Below, in pieces: positions 1 through 12,002 of a DNA stretch of 64,000 nt. Position 1 is the stretch's first letter. Each line of letters opens with the position of its first letter. The notes beneath the pieces were generated by a model. That model was not told where the DNA came from, searched no databases, and saw nothing but the letters and a program-made list of their open reading frames with translations. The position numbers and the translations under genes are program-made. The DNA comes from Lunularia cruciata. Taxonomy: Eukaryota > Streptophyta > Marchantiopsida > Lunulariales > Lunulariaceae. The DNA is taken from assembly GCA_948567375.1 (NCBI GenBank), contig OX419755.1, positions 6,887,001-6,951,000 on the forward strand, read 5' to 3'.

Positions 1-1255
1 GAACGACCCTTTCATTCAGCAATTACTCTATTATGAAAGTCTCAATTGTTGCGTTTTGAAGCTTTTGTTGGCTTCGTATAATACAACGGCCACTTCCCAA
101 GAAAGACTTTGACTACATGTAATCGAATGGCATGCAGACCAGATAAACAACAAAAATGCATCTCTTTCTAACGTCCTTGAAATACTACGAAAGGTTTATC
201 CGAATATTTTATAGGAAATGGAAGGTTAGTTAATTCATGTTAGAGGTTCCCTCAGCGTTACTCCCAATGTGAAACTAATGGATCCTATTTAAAGTGCAAA
301 TTGTGAATAACTTTTACCCTAAGCTTTGCAAGAGGTACCTTGCAATCCCGAAGCCATGGAGATGAAGCACCTTTCCTATCCAACATCGTGGACGCGGGAA
401 CTGTGGAGTGTCAAATTTGGTTGACATTGGAACTAGATCTTCTAGAATAGCAATAATACTATGGATGCATAGCTGCCATGTGAGGTTGAAGAATGTATCA
501 CTCAAGGTCAATTCCCATCTTGCAAATTTGTCGTTTCTCGCAATCGTACATCCATTTCTTCGGTCGTCTACGGTTGTCTCCGTTTGTTTCTCCGTTCGCC
601 TCTGTTGGCTTCCCTTGCCTGCCGAAATCTATTCTGCGGTCGACAAAAGTGCAGATGCGGTGACGCACGACAAAAATAGCGAGTGATTTCCGAGTTTTGT
701 AATGATAAGACGAAATCAACGAGACTAACAAGAAAAATTAAACATCGTATCTGTGTCACAGTAATTTGTCTGTCTCGTGATTACTGTATATAATGTTTTG
801 TGGTAGCACTTTCCCGAACCGGAATATGTTGACCATCGAAAGCAATTAGCATATATAATGGAGTGTAAATATCAAAAGTAGAATTTTAAACATGAAATTA
901 GCATTGTTTTGCAAGTAGATCCATAAGATACTATAAGATACTATGACAGTTTGATGCAAAATTACAAAAAGGCATAAGCTTGTAATTCGATTTTTCACAT
1001 TCTCCAACCTCATCGTTTCAAGTCCTAAATGATAGTACTTGTGTACTATTATGGGAGATTACCCATACAAAATCATTGAACATCAGGAGGTTTCAGAAAT
1101 AGTTTTATGATGCACTCTATATTTTCATATAGTTTATTACAAAGCGTTGACTAAATCGGTACGGGTGCGGGCCGAGGAAGAAAGGGTTCCACTATGGAGT
1201 TCCGGCCAATTAGCACACTTCATAAGAGGTGGTTAGTAGAAAATAAAGGATATGG
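1..1255. other. Unassigned flanking sequence
   Basis: I see no gene, RNA or recognisable repeat here. Only short open frames below about 100 codons exist on either strand, and none resembles a known domain. The T1 element begins at 1256, with the bases 5'-TGTCGTGCG marking its terminus. Confidence 0.5.
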
Positions 1256-1912
1256 TGTCGTGCGTATATACATCGCTACACAACATACATCGCTACACAA
1301 CATCATCCCCTATAGAAGCACAACTCACATATAAATCATACATAGACTCTAAAGTGCCACAATAATCAGATCATTTACTATTCTCAAATCAACTCAACTC
1401 AGATCAATACTTGATCTGTCACTCTATAAATTGCAAACAAGTAGGCACTGATTACACTCAAACCGCATCCACTCTAGCTAAGAGAATCCATGTGACGCTC
1501 ACCGGCCTCTATCCACCATAGTTAGGAACTCTAAGGCTCAACATCAGAGAAGTAAGCTCTTTGGAGCTGCACTTTGAAAGTATACCCTTGGACTCAAGCT
1601 AAGTCGAAAACCTTAACGGTCCCGTTGATGGCCAATTCAAGGGTGAAAATGGTGCAAAGTGACGGTGAGCCCCACGGTGAAGTCAATACCTCAAACACAA
1701 AATCTAACCATCAGAAAGTAGTCTATGGGAAATTGCTAAAATACCTCTAACTACTATCACTACAACTCTAGTGTCCGAGCAATCTAGATGCCACACTAGA
1801 AATGGCATGACAACTATTGTGCGTATATATATATCGCTACACACTATACATTGTTGTACACTATAGAAGCACAACTCACACATAAGTCATACATAGACTC
1901 TAAAGTGCCACA
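1256..1912 (-). repeat. T1 3' terminal repeat block, A-B-A
   Basis: Repeat A (about 107 bp, 1256-1362, ending GTGCCACA) is followed by repeat B (about 450 bp, 1363-1812) and a second A (1815-1912, again ending GTGCCACA). The same order is found at 53139-53800 and, decayed, at 46844-47324. On the coding strand this is the 3' end of the element. The first A begins with TG and the second A borders the pyrimidine run that corresponds to the polypurine tract. Confidence 0.8.
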
Positions 1913-2080
1913 ATCGCCTCCCTAGCTAGCAATTAGGTCCTCTAACTCTAGATAGCCATCTACTCCAAGTATATGGTATACCCTATGATGGGTAAAGATC
2001 AGAAGGCCGGGTGCTGTGGAGCCCCATTGTTAGTTGCTTGTCTGCAATCTATACCATATAAAGAATGAAGTAGCCATAGT

Positions 2081-2413
2081 TCAAGTACTTCTAAGACATA
2101 ACCATTGTCCTTGAGGAACCACCGTGAAGGGAGGAGTCATACATACCATATGCCATCCTCTCAAACAACTATCACACACTAACATAGTAGCAGCTCCACC
2201 AAAAGAGCCACATAACATACACCTCAAGCCTGCACGTACAAGTGCCAAGCTTGGATCCATAGTACCATCAATGTTTGGGAGGTGGCATGGCGCACAATTG
2301 CACACATGATCCTTCCAAACAACACCATCATGTCCTTCCAACACAAGGACTCTAGATGCCAAAACCTCACGCACTCTCAAGATATTGTGGCTTGTCAAAA
2401 CATCAAGTGTCAT
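2081..2413 (-). pseudogene. T1 integrase C-terminus with PHD finger (copy 1)
   Basis: The 110-codon open frame begins in the integrase C-terminal region (residues about 15-48, with a CAPCHLPN motif) and runs directly into a zinc finger. Zinc ligands are C65, C68, C80, C83, H88, C91 and C106, with the PHD hallmarks CDSC-x4-WH and a Trp two residues before C106. The last ligand is Ser109, where the copy at 53139-63010 has Cys. The spacing is the C4HC3 pattern of PHD fingers, which in other proteins read the histone H3 tail. The finger ends the polyprotein: a stop follows two residues later. The finger spans 2087-2221. Placement just after integrase matches that of chromodomains in chromoviruses. 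Histone binding is inference. Confidence 0.8.
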
Positions 2414-2439
2414 CAGTGCTATATGCTATAGATATACAT

Positions 2440-3790
2440 AGTCTCCTAGATGAAATCGACGGATTGAGGGTCTATAACCTCTTCTGCAAATGGTAGCATA
2501 GCATAAGGTATCTCTATGCTAAGCAATTGCCAAGTTATCAAAGGCCATTAGGATCACTCTTCAAAAGATCTCTTCCCATTGAGAACATGCGTTCATCCAT
2601 ACATTTAGATCATCCAAGTCCAAAACTACAATAGCATCTCGACAAATGGTTGCAGGTAAATTTGGATCTTGTCTATAAAGTAGGAATTAAGGAGAGAAGG
2701 ATGCTAAGGAGGCTTGCCGGCTGAACTGATAGCCCATGGCCAACCAAGGTAATTGGAGATCCCAATCTCCCAAGTGGCCTCTCTACAAACCATACTTTTG
2801 CAATCCTCTCTTCATTGTTTGAACCACTTTCTCTATTAAGCCATTTGCCTTAGGGTGATCTCAATACGTAGTACAATGATCAATCAAAGCCTTGTCGCAC
2901 AAGACCTGAAACTCCCCCAAGAACTTTGTACCCTGATCAGTCAAAACTTAAGCTGGTGTACCAAAATGACTAAGAACTTGATCTAGGAATGAGTAAGCTG
3001 TCCCTTCACTAGACTTGTCAAGGAGTGCCACCAACTCACTTGGAGAAGTGCTCTACCACTTGGAGAAGTGCTCTACCATCACCAAAACATACCGATGATG
3101 TATCATAGTCAGCGGTAAAGGTCTAGTGAAGTCCAAACTCCAACGGTAACCTTATCCCATGATAGGTAATGGTAATGGGTATAACTGTGGTTTAGGAGCA
3201 TTAAATGATGCTCTAACTCAATCACAAACCACACATCTGGCAACAACTTGATGTACCTTGATCTACATACTGCACCACCAATAATGAATCTGGAGTAAGT
3301 TATATATATGCTTTACTCCAAAAATTTCCTAGCTCCTCATGAGCATGACAGACCAACTGTGTGTGGTCTTCGAGATGGAAGTGGTACTACTCGCACTTTA
3401 CCATCCTCTCATACCCACAAAAGGTGTATGCACTCCAATCTAAATCGTCTGGCTTGTTGAAGGACACAATTTCTCTCCTTGGCCCCAACTATGCCACCCA
3501 CAACACCAGTGTGAAGATAGTCTATCACTAAGATGTCACCATGAATATCTCACTGAATTGTACCAATATCTTCATTCTTTGGATCTGTGACCTCAATAAC
3601 TCCTCTTGTATGCATTGAGAGAGATACCACCAAAGCCTCATAAAATATACATAGAAAGACCAATGCATGCCAACCTTGCATCATCTCCTCATTTGTCTCA
3701 CCATGCCAACATGCTCCGGTCTGATCCTGCTGGCTAGGACATGAGTTTCTACTCAACTCATCTGCATCAAGATTCAACACTCTAGGTCTA
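2440..3790 (-). pseudogene. T1 integrase (copy 1), decayed
   Basis: Fragments on the minus strand match the integrase region of the 53139-63010 copy over its full length. They include the zinc-binding HHCC region, the DDE core around 2840-3130 and the flanking tether towards RNase H near 3550-3780. Several frameshifts and stops make it non-coding. A small duplicated segment lies near 3050-3080, where the same 18-base phrase occurs twice in tandem. Function in the active element would be strand transfer of the cDNA. Confidence 0.75.
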
Positions 3791-5030
3791 TGAACAATCG
3801 TGAAATCATACTCCTATAAACTCAAAGCTCATCGTGCAAGCTTGCTTGAAAGCTTGTCAGACTCCGTCAACCACTTCAACGGCTGATGATCAGTGATGAG
3901 AGTGAAGGGGTACCAAATAGGTAACATCAGAAATGTGCTACTGCCCAAACTACTGCCAAGCACTCTCCCTCATATGAACTATACTTTGCCTCCACTGAAT
4001 TGTTGGAGTGAGTAGCATAGGCCACCACAAACTCCTTCCCCTCATCATCATGTTGGGTGAGCACCGCTCCAAGCCCTAACATGCTCCAATCAGTATGAAC
4101 CTGAAATGGTCATCCTCTAATCGGTCTCCTCAAAATAGGAGCATATGTCAACCTCTCCTTGAGCTCTATAAAAGCTCTCTCTTACTCATCTCCCCAAAAC
4201 CACTCTTGTGTAAGCTTGGTCAGCTTTGTCAAAGCTTTGGTAATGGCACTAAATCCTCTAACATAGCGGCAATAGAAGTTCACCAACCCAAGGAATGCTT
4301 GTACTCTACTCACATCCGTAGGCCAAGGAATACATGCAATAGCCTCCACCTTGGTTTGTTGAACACCAAGTCCTCCAAGGTAGATAGTGTGACCCAAATA
4401 CTCAACCTGCTCATGGAAGAACCTACACTTTTGAGGATGTAATTTAAGTCCCTGAGATCTCAACCTTTCAAACACCTCCAACATCTCCAACAACTATCTC
4501 TTATGCTCCTCCATAGTAGTGCTATAGACCAAAATATCATCAATATAGCACCAAGCAAAATCCAATCCAGCTAGGATCCTATCCATGACCCTCTGGAACT
4601 TGGCAAGAGTGTTCTTTAACCCAAATGGTAAGAACCTTTACTGATATAACACATCCTTGACGTGAGGATCAATAGCCTAGAATGTTATCTTGGACTTGTC
4701 CTCGTCTCTGATTGACAACTGATGATATCCCCCTTGAAGATCCAAAGTACTAAAGACCTTTGCATGCCCAATTGCGTCAAAAATCTCTTTTGGTGTAGGC
4801 ATGGCATACCGATCAACCCTAGTCTATTGGTTGATAGGACGGATAGAATCTTCACACATCCACCCATCTGTGTAGTTTCCATGCATATCCTTCTTGGCTT
4901 GCATCACTATAGCTGATGCATACGCTTCTTGTGAGATCTCTACCAAACCAACCTCAAAAAGGTCTCTACTCTGGCTCTGAATCAATATACTCTCCATATT
5001 ATTATAGCAATAAGGACTTCAAAAAACTGG
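3791..5030 (-). pseudogene. T1 reverse transcriptase and RNase H (copy 1), decayed
   Basis: Read on the minus strand, this matches the reverse transcriptase and RNase H of the 53139-63010 copy. An open stretch at 4182-4493 carries the thumb region (EVFERLRSQGLKLHP, then FLGLVNFY). Just upstream, at about 4525-4545, the catalytic motif reads YIDD, the canonical polymerase site. This differs from YIDG in the younger copy. Stops and frameshifts occur throughout, so it is a relic. Confidence 0.8.
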
Positions 5031-5499
5031 TGTATTGCTAGTCAGCTCAATCTATATACCATGTACTATTAGAGCACCCAAATCCTTCATATTGAAGGCA
5101 AAACAACTTGTGTATCTCCTTAAGAACCTCCAGATCCTCTGTCTTTCCTCTCCTATAAGCTTGGGTCCAAGATTTGGCTCCCAAGTATCCTCTATAACTA
5201 TAGTAGGAGTAGAAGACGTGTTGATTGGTTGCTACACTGGCCCTTTGGGAGCAATAGTGTAATGCCCTTGACTACTAGAGGTCCCAGCCTCTATGTGAAA
5301 AACTCCCTCTGATATGGCTGCAAGCTCCATACGTCCTCTAGTTGCATCCCAAGTAGACCAAGAGTGTAATCCAAATAGACCATGATCACATGGATGGACT
5401 CCAAGTAGACTCTCCCTAGTAGCCACTAGTTGTGTTCCAAGAATGCCTTGTCCACTTGGTCCATCATCCCCAGCATGTGCCTGAATCATCTCAATAGGC

Positions 5500-6480
5500 A
5501 CATGGCTCAGAAGTGTCTAAGTAGTGATGCCTATCAAGCACATCCTACACTGCTCTACCAAGCCAAGGCTCACAATCCAGGTCAATGAGTTTATGTCCAT
5601 AGCCTGACCTAACACATGACACATGGATGCCTCTAACACTATTAGAACAATGGTAATACCGGTGCAAAAACCTATTGCTTGCTCTCTCTCATCAGCATTG
5701 GGCTCCACCAACTGCTATAATTGTGGGTCCCAAACCAGTCTAGGTCCTCACTCTTCAAAAGCATGAGAGCTTGGGAAACTCATGAGTGTGGGAAATGTGG
5801 CTCTAGGCCATCCAACTAGGTTCACCATTGCCATAGGTGACCTATCAGTAACTACCACTGTCTGAGACTAAAGCCCAACATCCAAGATGTTATAACAAGG
5901 ATGTGGTCAAGTTGATGAATCCCATCATAAGCACATTGTAAAACCTCTTTGGGTAAGAGGTTTGTCCACCAAAGACAAAGACAATAAGCCCGTAATACCA
6001 CTCTGGCCTCATCTAACAATACAGCAGATCCTATCCAAGAATGGACTTGATGTGTACTCACCACCACTCTGGTGCAAGAATCACCCATCAAAGGAATGTT
6101 CTCCAAAATGTAAGCTAGAGAAATAGACTGATGAACTTGGAGATGTCACAATATTTGTAACATCTCCCAAAACACACCAAAACAAGGATCTTGAAGACCC
6201 AAACATTGGCAAACACATGTATGTCTCTATCATGGCCATCCAAAAATCACCAAGTAAACAGGCCCATGTCTCTCCTGATCATGCACTCCCAATAAGGAAA
6301 TGTTGGCTGGTAGAGCCTTTTGGTAATCTTTGACTGCTGACATTGGTAATAATAACTCAAGATACCATTAGGCCAAGTGTGCCACATGATGTAGAGAGAC
6401 TCGCCTAGCAGTCTCATTTCTCTCCACATACAAGTACCTTTGTACTCATATACATGCCTGTAATACAACAGCTAGTCCGG
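5500..6480 (-). pseudogene. T1 DNMT3-like cytosine methyltransferase (copy 1), decayed
   Basis: This is the same methyltransferase domain as at 57390-58330, at the same place between protease and reverse transcriptase. Open pieces include 5852-6106, which starts at the ENIPLMGD motif (motif VI) and runs through a VLLDEARV and LCLWWTNLLPKEV stretch (motif VIII region). Another piece, 5517-5711, holds VEPNADERE and GFCTGIT (motif IX region) and continues in frame into HVLGQAMD (motif X). In this copy motif VIII has no stop and motifs IX to X are in one frame, unlike the younger copy. Motifs I and IV are decayed. The arginine of the motif VIII R-x-R is changed to cysteine. Confidence 0.78.
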
Positions 6481-8157
6481 TGCCAATCCCATCAAACAAC
6501 TCCAATAGACATATCTCCTCTATTGGATACTATCAAGCAATGAGTGTGATATCCAGAGGTGTCAAGGTAATTGACTATGGAGGCAAATCCTCACATTCAT
6601 CTCTTGATGGTATAAAGGCCTCCACTCCAAGCCTTTTGCACCAACTAATCTGCATACTACTGCAATGCCTTCTTTGAACTCCACAATGGAACATCCAAGG
6701 TGGATAGAACGATCCCACTCGTACTCCAAATCCAAGTGATCTCCTCGTGTACTAGAGTATCCTCTATATAGGTTTTCCCCTCCAACAAGTCACCAGGCCA
6801 AGTAATTGCACCACTAAAAGCTGAAATTGATGTTGCCATGGTCCCAAACTGTAGTGAGCCAAGACTACCACTACTAAAGCATACTAGTAGGCAACATACC
6901 CGTCCCTCACTAGACTGCCAACTTGGTCTATAGGAGGTTATCTCCTCCCAATAGTCAATGCTAAAACCCATGGGGTATAACATTGCTCTTCCAACTAGCA
7001 CATTGTATGACTCAACTATTGTTGCAATAGCTTGAGCTCTCACCACCAAGCTATCAATCTGATGACCAAGCTGAACCTAGAAAACAAGCTCCCCATGTGT
7101 GATGCACTGTGTCAAACCACCACCTATATATGTTTGGATCTGAAATGGACACCTCTCCCATCGGTCTATAACTCCAAACCGACTAGTGCAGCCTTTCCCA
7201 AGTTAAAGGACTGCATAGTAGAGTCTAACAAGACTCTATGTGGTGTATAGACCTTCCCTAAAGGTCCCACCAAATGGAATATCCTCCTTTGGTTATCCAA
7301 TAAGACAACACCAAGTGTGAACCATACTCTCTAAAAGGCCGGTCTTTGGTTGGCAACTCCTCTAGTCTAGCCGTTATTGCCTGCCATAAACCATTGGTCG
7401 CTGAACAGATCCCATGCTCCTCAACCAAGTCAGTTCTACTATCAACCACCTTTGCTCTAGTAGTAGGAACCATATCATCCCCACTGTCACAAAGCATGGT
7501 AGCCAATCAGAACATTGGGGTTGGGTCAACTCCTAATGTAAACATGTCACTAGTTAAAAACAAAGGGCACCGTATAATCAACTAAGCCGCTTCAAGCATC
7601 ATGCTAGACTTAGTCTATGTAGTAGCAGGTGGTTGACTAGCAAGTAGTCTATCATGCACTCCATAACCATCTAGCACACCTACACTGAGACATGTAGGAG
7701 CCATGGATGTCATATATAATGCCTCAAAATAACATGAAAGACTAGGAAAGTCTAACCTGTCTCCCAACCTCTCCTCTCTATGGGTCTAACTCCATTGATG
7801 CTCCTATAGGCTCTAGAGCACGCATTGCACTCCTAGTCACTACTGCATATGCATCTACCTATGTTGCTCCGCACATGAAGTCCAGAGCATCTCTATCACC
7901 AACATATGAGGTCAAAGCCTCAGCACTTGAATCTGATCTCCTCTAAGCAATGGCCATACTAGCCAATCTTTGCTCCAATTGCTCAATCCAAGTAGCCATA
8001 GTTGTATCAAAAGTAAGGGGAGGTACCGCTTCTCTACTAGGTGTAGATCCTCTACCACAACCTCTACCACATTGTCCTCCATGAATTGGAGCTCCTCTAC
8101 TACATGCCATAGCAACCCCACTACTCCGTAACTTTGGGTGTAGGTCAAAGCATCAAT
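6481..8157 (-). pseudogene. T1 gag end, protease and unassigned stretch (copy 1)
   Basis: Minus-strand fragments align with the gag C-terminus, the protease and the downstream conserved stretch of the 53139-63010 copy. Open pieces lie at 6657-7049 (SYNVLVGRAMLYPMGFSID) and 7258-7506. At about 7230 the protease motif reads LLDS, keeping the catalytic Asp that is Asn in the other copy. The zinc knuckle region of gag is cut off at 8157 by the T2 LTR. Confidence 0.7.
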
Positions 8158-8162
8158 GTAAA

Positions 8163-8511
8163 AGTCCAAGACCGAGGAGAGAAATAGGAGAATGGAAGTT
8201 CACATTGGGATTCTTAAATAAGGGAAAACTCCAAATTCCTAGCATGAGCTTTGGCTCTTGTATTTGTAGGGATCATACAAGGCTCTTGAGAAGCTTCTCA
8301 AGAAGCTTCCTTCTAGAACTTGCTTACTTGGCATGCAAGCTAAGCTAGAAGCTTCCTTCTAGAAACTACTTACTTGAGGTGCAAGCTAAGCTAGCCATGA
8401 AGCTTCCCAAGAAGCTTTTTAGATACTTTTGGAATATTCTAGGCTAATTTGTCATATTTGCTACTTTTTTAGCCCTACTAACTTTGTCACTGAACTCTAT
8501 ATTGTTATACA
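8163..8511 (-). repeat. T2 3' LTR of the minus-strand copy
   Basis: It begins TGTAAAAG and ends ATTGTTATACA, the reverse complement of the T2 LTR ends. It contains the family's GAAGCTTC-rich promoter block. The bases just right of it (TTCCCCCATCAC) are the complement of a polypurine tract. Confidence 0.8.
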
Positions 8512-8529
8512 TTCCCCCATCACTAGTTG

Positions 8530-9540
8530 GTGACGTCCTTGTCGCCATTGAAGCTTCAAACTCCTGGATGGCCATCGGTGCATTTTGGAGGTGAGAAAGA
8601 GGTTCCCAAGTGGCATCATGAAGGGGATACCCTTTCCAAAGGACCTTTTACTCTGTATGTTATTTGCATTCTCATTGAATGTGGCTACGTGAAAGGATAC
8701 GATCAATTTTTTACTCCTCATGATCATTGATAGTGATGAGAGGAGGAGGAAGTTGGACACGAGACAAAAAAGAAGATGGATTAGGAACAAAGGGTTTCAA
8801 CTTGGAAATGTGAAAGACAGAGTGATGCACATATGACAAGGTAAGGCAAATTGATAAGCAATATGAGAGATGATTTGAGTGACCTCAAAGGGTCCTATCC
8901 AATTAGTTGTAAGTTTATGAACTTGGGTATCAAGTGGGAGTGGTAGGTTGCTAGAGGATAGCATGACTTTATCATCGACTTCAAACGTGAGATCATGACA
9001 ATGGTGGTTTGCGTATTTTTTTGATGATTCTGAGTAACAAGGAGGTGAGATTTGGCTTGTTGGGGAGATTGGGATATGGTGGTCAAGAAGGTTGAAGTAT
9101 GAGGGACCTGAGATGGAGGAGGAGTAAGAAGAGCAGATCTTGGCTAAAATTGAGAAAGAAGGGAGAAAATTTGGTGCTTGATGTTTGGAATTATTGTAAG
9201 CAAATTCTAAAGCTGCAAGACATTCATCCCAATTGGTATCATAGACATTGACAAAGGCATGCAACATATCTTCCAAGGTATGATTTAGACGTTTGGTTTG
9301 TCATCAGTTTGAGGATGATATGCCGTGGACAAAGCAAGCTTAGTGCCGAGTATTTGGAAGAGTGCTTGCCAAAACTTCTCGATGAATTGAGGATCACGGT
9401 CGAAGATGAGTACATGTGGTATCTCATGATGCTTGAAGACATAGTCAGCATAGATTTGCACTAAGGTTGGAGCATCCACGATATCAAAGGTTGGTGCCAA
9501 GTGGATTTGCTTATTGAGCTTATCCACAAACGCCATGATT
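8530..9540 (-). pseudogene. T2 integrase and chromodomain (minus copy), decayed
   Basis: The integrase core pieces at 8797-9276 and 9285-9536 overlap in different frames. They show a DDE-type core (DRDPQF, then YHPQTD) and the integrase C-terminal region. The stretch at 8530-8730 encodes a chromodomain in broken frame, with aromatic residues and a WKGY-type core followed by a TWEP-type motif. In chromoviruses this domain reads methylated histone H3 and directs integration to heterochromatin. Stops prevent expression as one protein. Confidence 0.75.
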
Positions 9541-10404
9541 GCTATCTATCCTTGCTTTGTCTTGGGCAAGGATGTGATGAGATTAAAGCCCATGTATTCC
9601 TATCGAGTGGATGGAATGTGAAGTGGTTGAAGGAGCCCACTCGGCTTTTGGTTGCTGGCCTTGTTACATTGGCAACTCTCACATAATTGGAAAAACTCTC
9701 AAATATCTTGTGTCATGTTTGGCCACCACCATGGGTGTTAGAGGGTACTCAAGGTCTTGTCCATACCCATGTGCTCAACTATTGGTAAATCATGGGCTTC
9801 TTGAAGGCGTGCAAGTCAGAGATCACCTTTGGCTGGAACATAGGTCCAATCCTCATGGAATAGAAGGCCTTCCTTGAAGGAGAAGGTGTTGTACTCTTTA
9901 TCGCATGTTGTAAGATAACCATGTACCATCTGGAAAAAAGGGATCATTTTGTGAAGTTGACCAAAACTCATTTTGTACCTTGGAGTCAATTGACACCATT
10001 GTAATTGCTACCATGATGAGAGGAAGAGACTACAAATCAGGCAAGTGTGATAGAGCATCAAGGTTGACATGGAATCGACCTGGTTTGTATTCAAGTTTGA
10101 TGTCAAACAATTGGAGTTGTTCCTCCCATCGATGATGTCGACTCTTCATGTGTTTCAAGTGTAAGGTCTGCAACAATAGTTTGTGATCAGTTTGCATGAT
10201 CACTTGTTTCCCCAAGAGATAATGCCTCCATACCTTGGTGGCATCTACCATTGCAAGTTGTTCTTGGTCTCGAGTAAAGTAATTTCTTTCAGCTATATTT
10301 AGTCGGTGAGACACAAAGGCAATAGGATGTAGTCCATCTAGGAATTCCTCTTGCAACACGGCTCTAATTGCAAATTTAGAAGCATCAAAATCAACCACAT
10401 AGGG

Positions 10405-10814
10405 TGTAACAATATGGAGTTTAACGATGTAGTTAGTAAGGCTAACAAAGTAGATAATAAGCCAAATTAGCACAAAATATTCCAAAAGCATCTTGGAAGC
10501 TTCTTGGGAAGCTTCTCAACTAGCTTAACTTGCACTCCAAGCAAATAGTTTCTAAAAGGAAGCTTCTAACTAGATTAGCTTGCATGCCAAGTAGGTAGCT
10601 TCTAGAAGGAAGCTTCTTGAGAAACTTCTTGGTTAACTTGACTTGCACTCTAAGAAAGCGGCTCAAGGAAACTTCTTGAGAAGCTTCTCAAGTGCATTGT
10701 ATGCTACCTATAAATACCAAAGCCAAAGCTCAGCATTCAGAGTTTATCTTCATTCAAGTGTCCCAATGTGAACTTCCATTCAACTATTTCTCTCTTGGAT
10801 CACGGTCTTTTACA
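10405..10814 (+). repeat. T2 5' LTR
   Basis: It is 410 bp, from TGTAACAATATGG to TCTTTTACA. Inside are many GAAGCTTC-type palindromes (10490-10690) and a TATAAATA box at 10709-10716. It is about 80 bp shorter than its partner at 15602-16094, which carries an internal duplication. Confidence 0.88.
10600..10716 (+). promoter_or_regulatory. Heat-shock-element-like cluster and TATA box in T2 5' LTR
   Basis: TTC and GAA units spaced five bases apart occur at 10600/10605 and 10609/10614, the nTTCnnGAAn arrangement bound by heat shock factors. Further GAAGCTTC-type sites lie upstream, around 10495-10565. The TATAAATA box at 10709-10716 sits about 95 bases downstream. Heat induction of the element is inferred from this layout only. 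Confidence 0.55.
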
Positions 10815-10815
10815 T

Positions 10816-10827
10816 TGGTATCAAAGC
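10816..10827 (+). other. Primer binding site of T2
   Basis: TGGTATCAAAGC starts two bases after the 5' LTR. It differs in one base from TGGTATCAGAGC, the usual complement of the 3' end of initiator methionine tRNA used by many plant LTR retrotransposons. Confidence 0.75.
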
Positions 10828-11159
10828 AAGAATAGGATGGATGGAATTTATGGACCACCAAATCCACTTCCACAAACCATTGAGATTTTCATGTCTAGAT
10901 AGTATCCAAGCATCATTTCACCCAATTCATCATCTTTCTTTTTGGGCAGGATTCTCTACATATGATTACCTTGTTTGAGGAACCCTTGATACTTCCAATT
11001 GTAGCTTATGTGGACCGGTGGATGTGCTACATCTATGTATTGATCAATTAGATAAATTGAGAGTAGTGGGATAGAGTAGTAGCTATGGTGGCAATATCTT
11101 TGCGATGCAGCAACAAACCAAACACCTTACTTAATTGTTGGATGAACAAAGGTAGCAAC

Positions 11160-11990
11160 AATAAGAATATATAGAGAGAACACCAATTCAAGATGGAGAA
11201 GATTTCATCCAATTTCCAAAACCCAAGGTGTTTGAAGGCAAGAATCTTCCAAGAACAGTGGCGAATTTTGTGTTTTATTGCGAACGTTACTTTGAAGCCA
11301 CCAACCTCAAGATGAATGGAAATAGATTCTCTTGGCTTCTAGCCGATTGGATGGTGTGGCAAAACTTTGGTGGCAATTCTGAATAGAGCAAGCTGAATGA
11401 GATAGTGTTGCATCAATTTTGACATGGCAGAATTCAAGGATGCAATACTTGTCAATTTTAAACTATAAATACCACTTGAGCTGCAAGAGATAAACTGACG
11501 GAGTTGAAGCAGATTGGCTCTATAAGGAGCTACATCACACAATTTTAGAACATCATCATGCAAATTCTAGATATACAAGAAGGTGAAATTCTAGATCAAT
11601 TTGTGCGGGGATTGAAGACACAAACCAAATTGGAGGTGACCATACGAGAACCACAAAATGTAGAAGAAGCTATGCAATTGGCTGAGCGCTTTGATTCCTT
11701 GGTTATGACAACTTGGTCTTGACTTTGACCTACACAAAGCCTACTAGTACACTATGCATGGGTGGAGGAACGGTAACAATGGAGATTGATGCTATCCAAC
11801 GGAGACCATTCGGTACAATGTATAGAGAAAGATTGTGACAAAATAGAGGTTGTTTTTGTTGTCGCCAAGTTGGACATTGCATTGCTTAATGTCCACTCAA
11901 GAATGGGTGACCTTGACAAGTTGCCCAAATGGAGTTTGTGGAACAAAATGATCAGGGAAACAAGGAATCCCAATAGGAGATTTTGAGCCA
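11160..11990 (+). pseudogene. T2 gag remnant with zinc knuckle
   Basis: A broken frame begins near 11190 with FPKPKVFEGKNLPRTV, typical of chromovirus gag. It ends near 11850-11905 with a CFCC-x4-H type zinc knuckle (CX2CX4HX4C) interrupted by a TAA before its last Cys. The same knuckle without that stop is visible at about 48580-48625 in the third copy. Gag would package the RNA; this copy cannot make the full protein. Confidence 0.7.
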
Positions 11991-12002
11991 CCTACTAGGA
12001 GT

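Larger units (their letters stand above)
1256..8157 (-). mobile_element. Family T1 Ty3/gypsy retrotransposon with DNMT and PHD finger, 5'-truncated copy
   Basis: This is a second copy of the element described at 53139-63010, on the same strand and clearly more diverged. Reading the minus strand it holds part of gag, the protease, the unassigned conserved stretch, the DNA methyltransferase, reverse transcriptase, RNase H, integrase, a PHD finger and the A-B-A terminal repeat. It stops inside gag at about 8157, where a family T2 LTR begins. Many stops and frameshifts break the frames, so it is not coding now. It keeps residues that the 53139-63010 copy has lost: the protease Asp, the reverse transcriptase YIDD and a continuous frame through the start of the PHD finger. 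That shows these domains belonged to the ancestral element. Confidence 0.9.
8163..10404 (-). mobile_element. Family T2 chromovirus, minus-strand copy truncated in RNase H
   Basis: An LTR (8163-8511) is followed on its right by a pyrimidine run, the complement of a polypurine tract. Then, read on the minus strand from the far end, come RNase H (10030-10404, with DFDASKFAI, LHPIAFVSHRL and TDHKLLLQ), integrase (8800-9540, with IFDRDPQFIEKFWQALF and STAYHPQTD) and a chromodomain (about 8530-8730). Sequence agrees closely with the plus-strand copy at 10405-16094. The element stops at 10404 exactly where the LTR of the plus copy starts, so reverse transcriptase, protease, gag and 5' LTR are missing. 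Open frames are short and broken. Confidence 0.85.
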
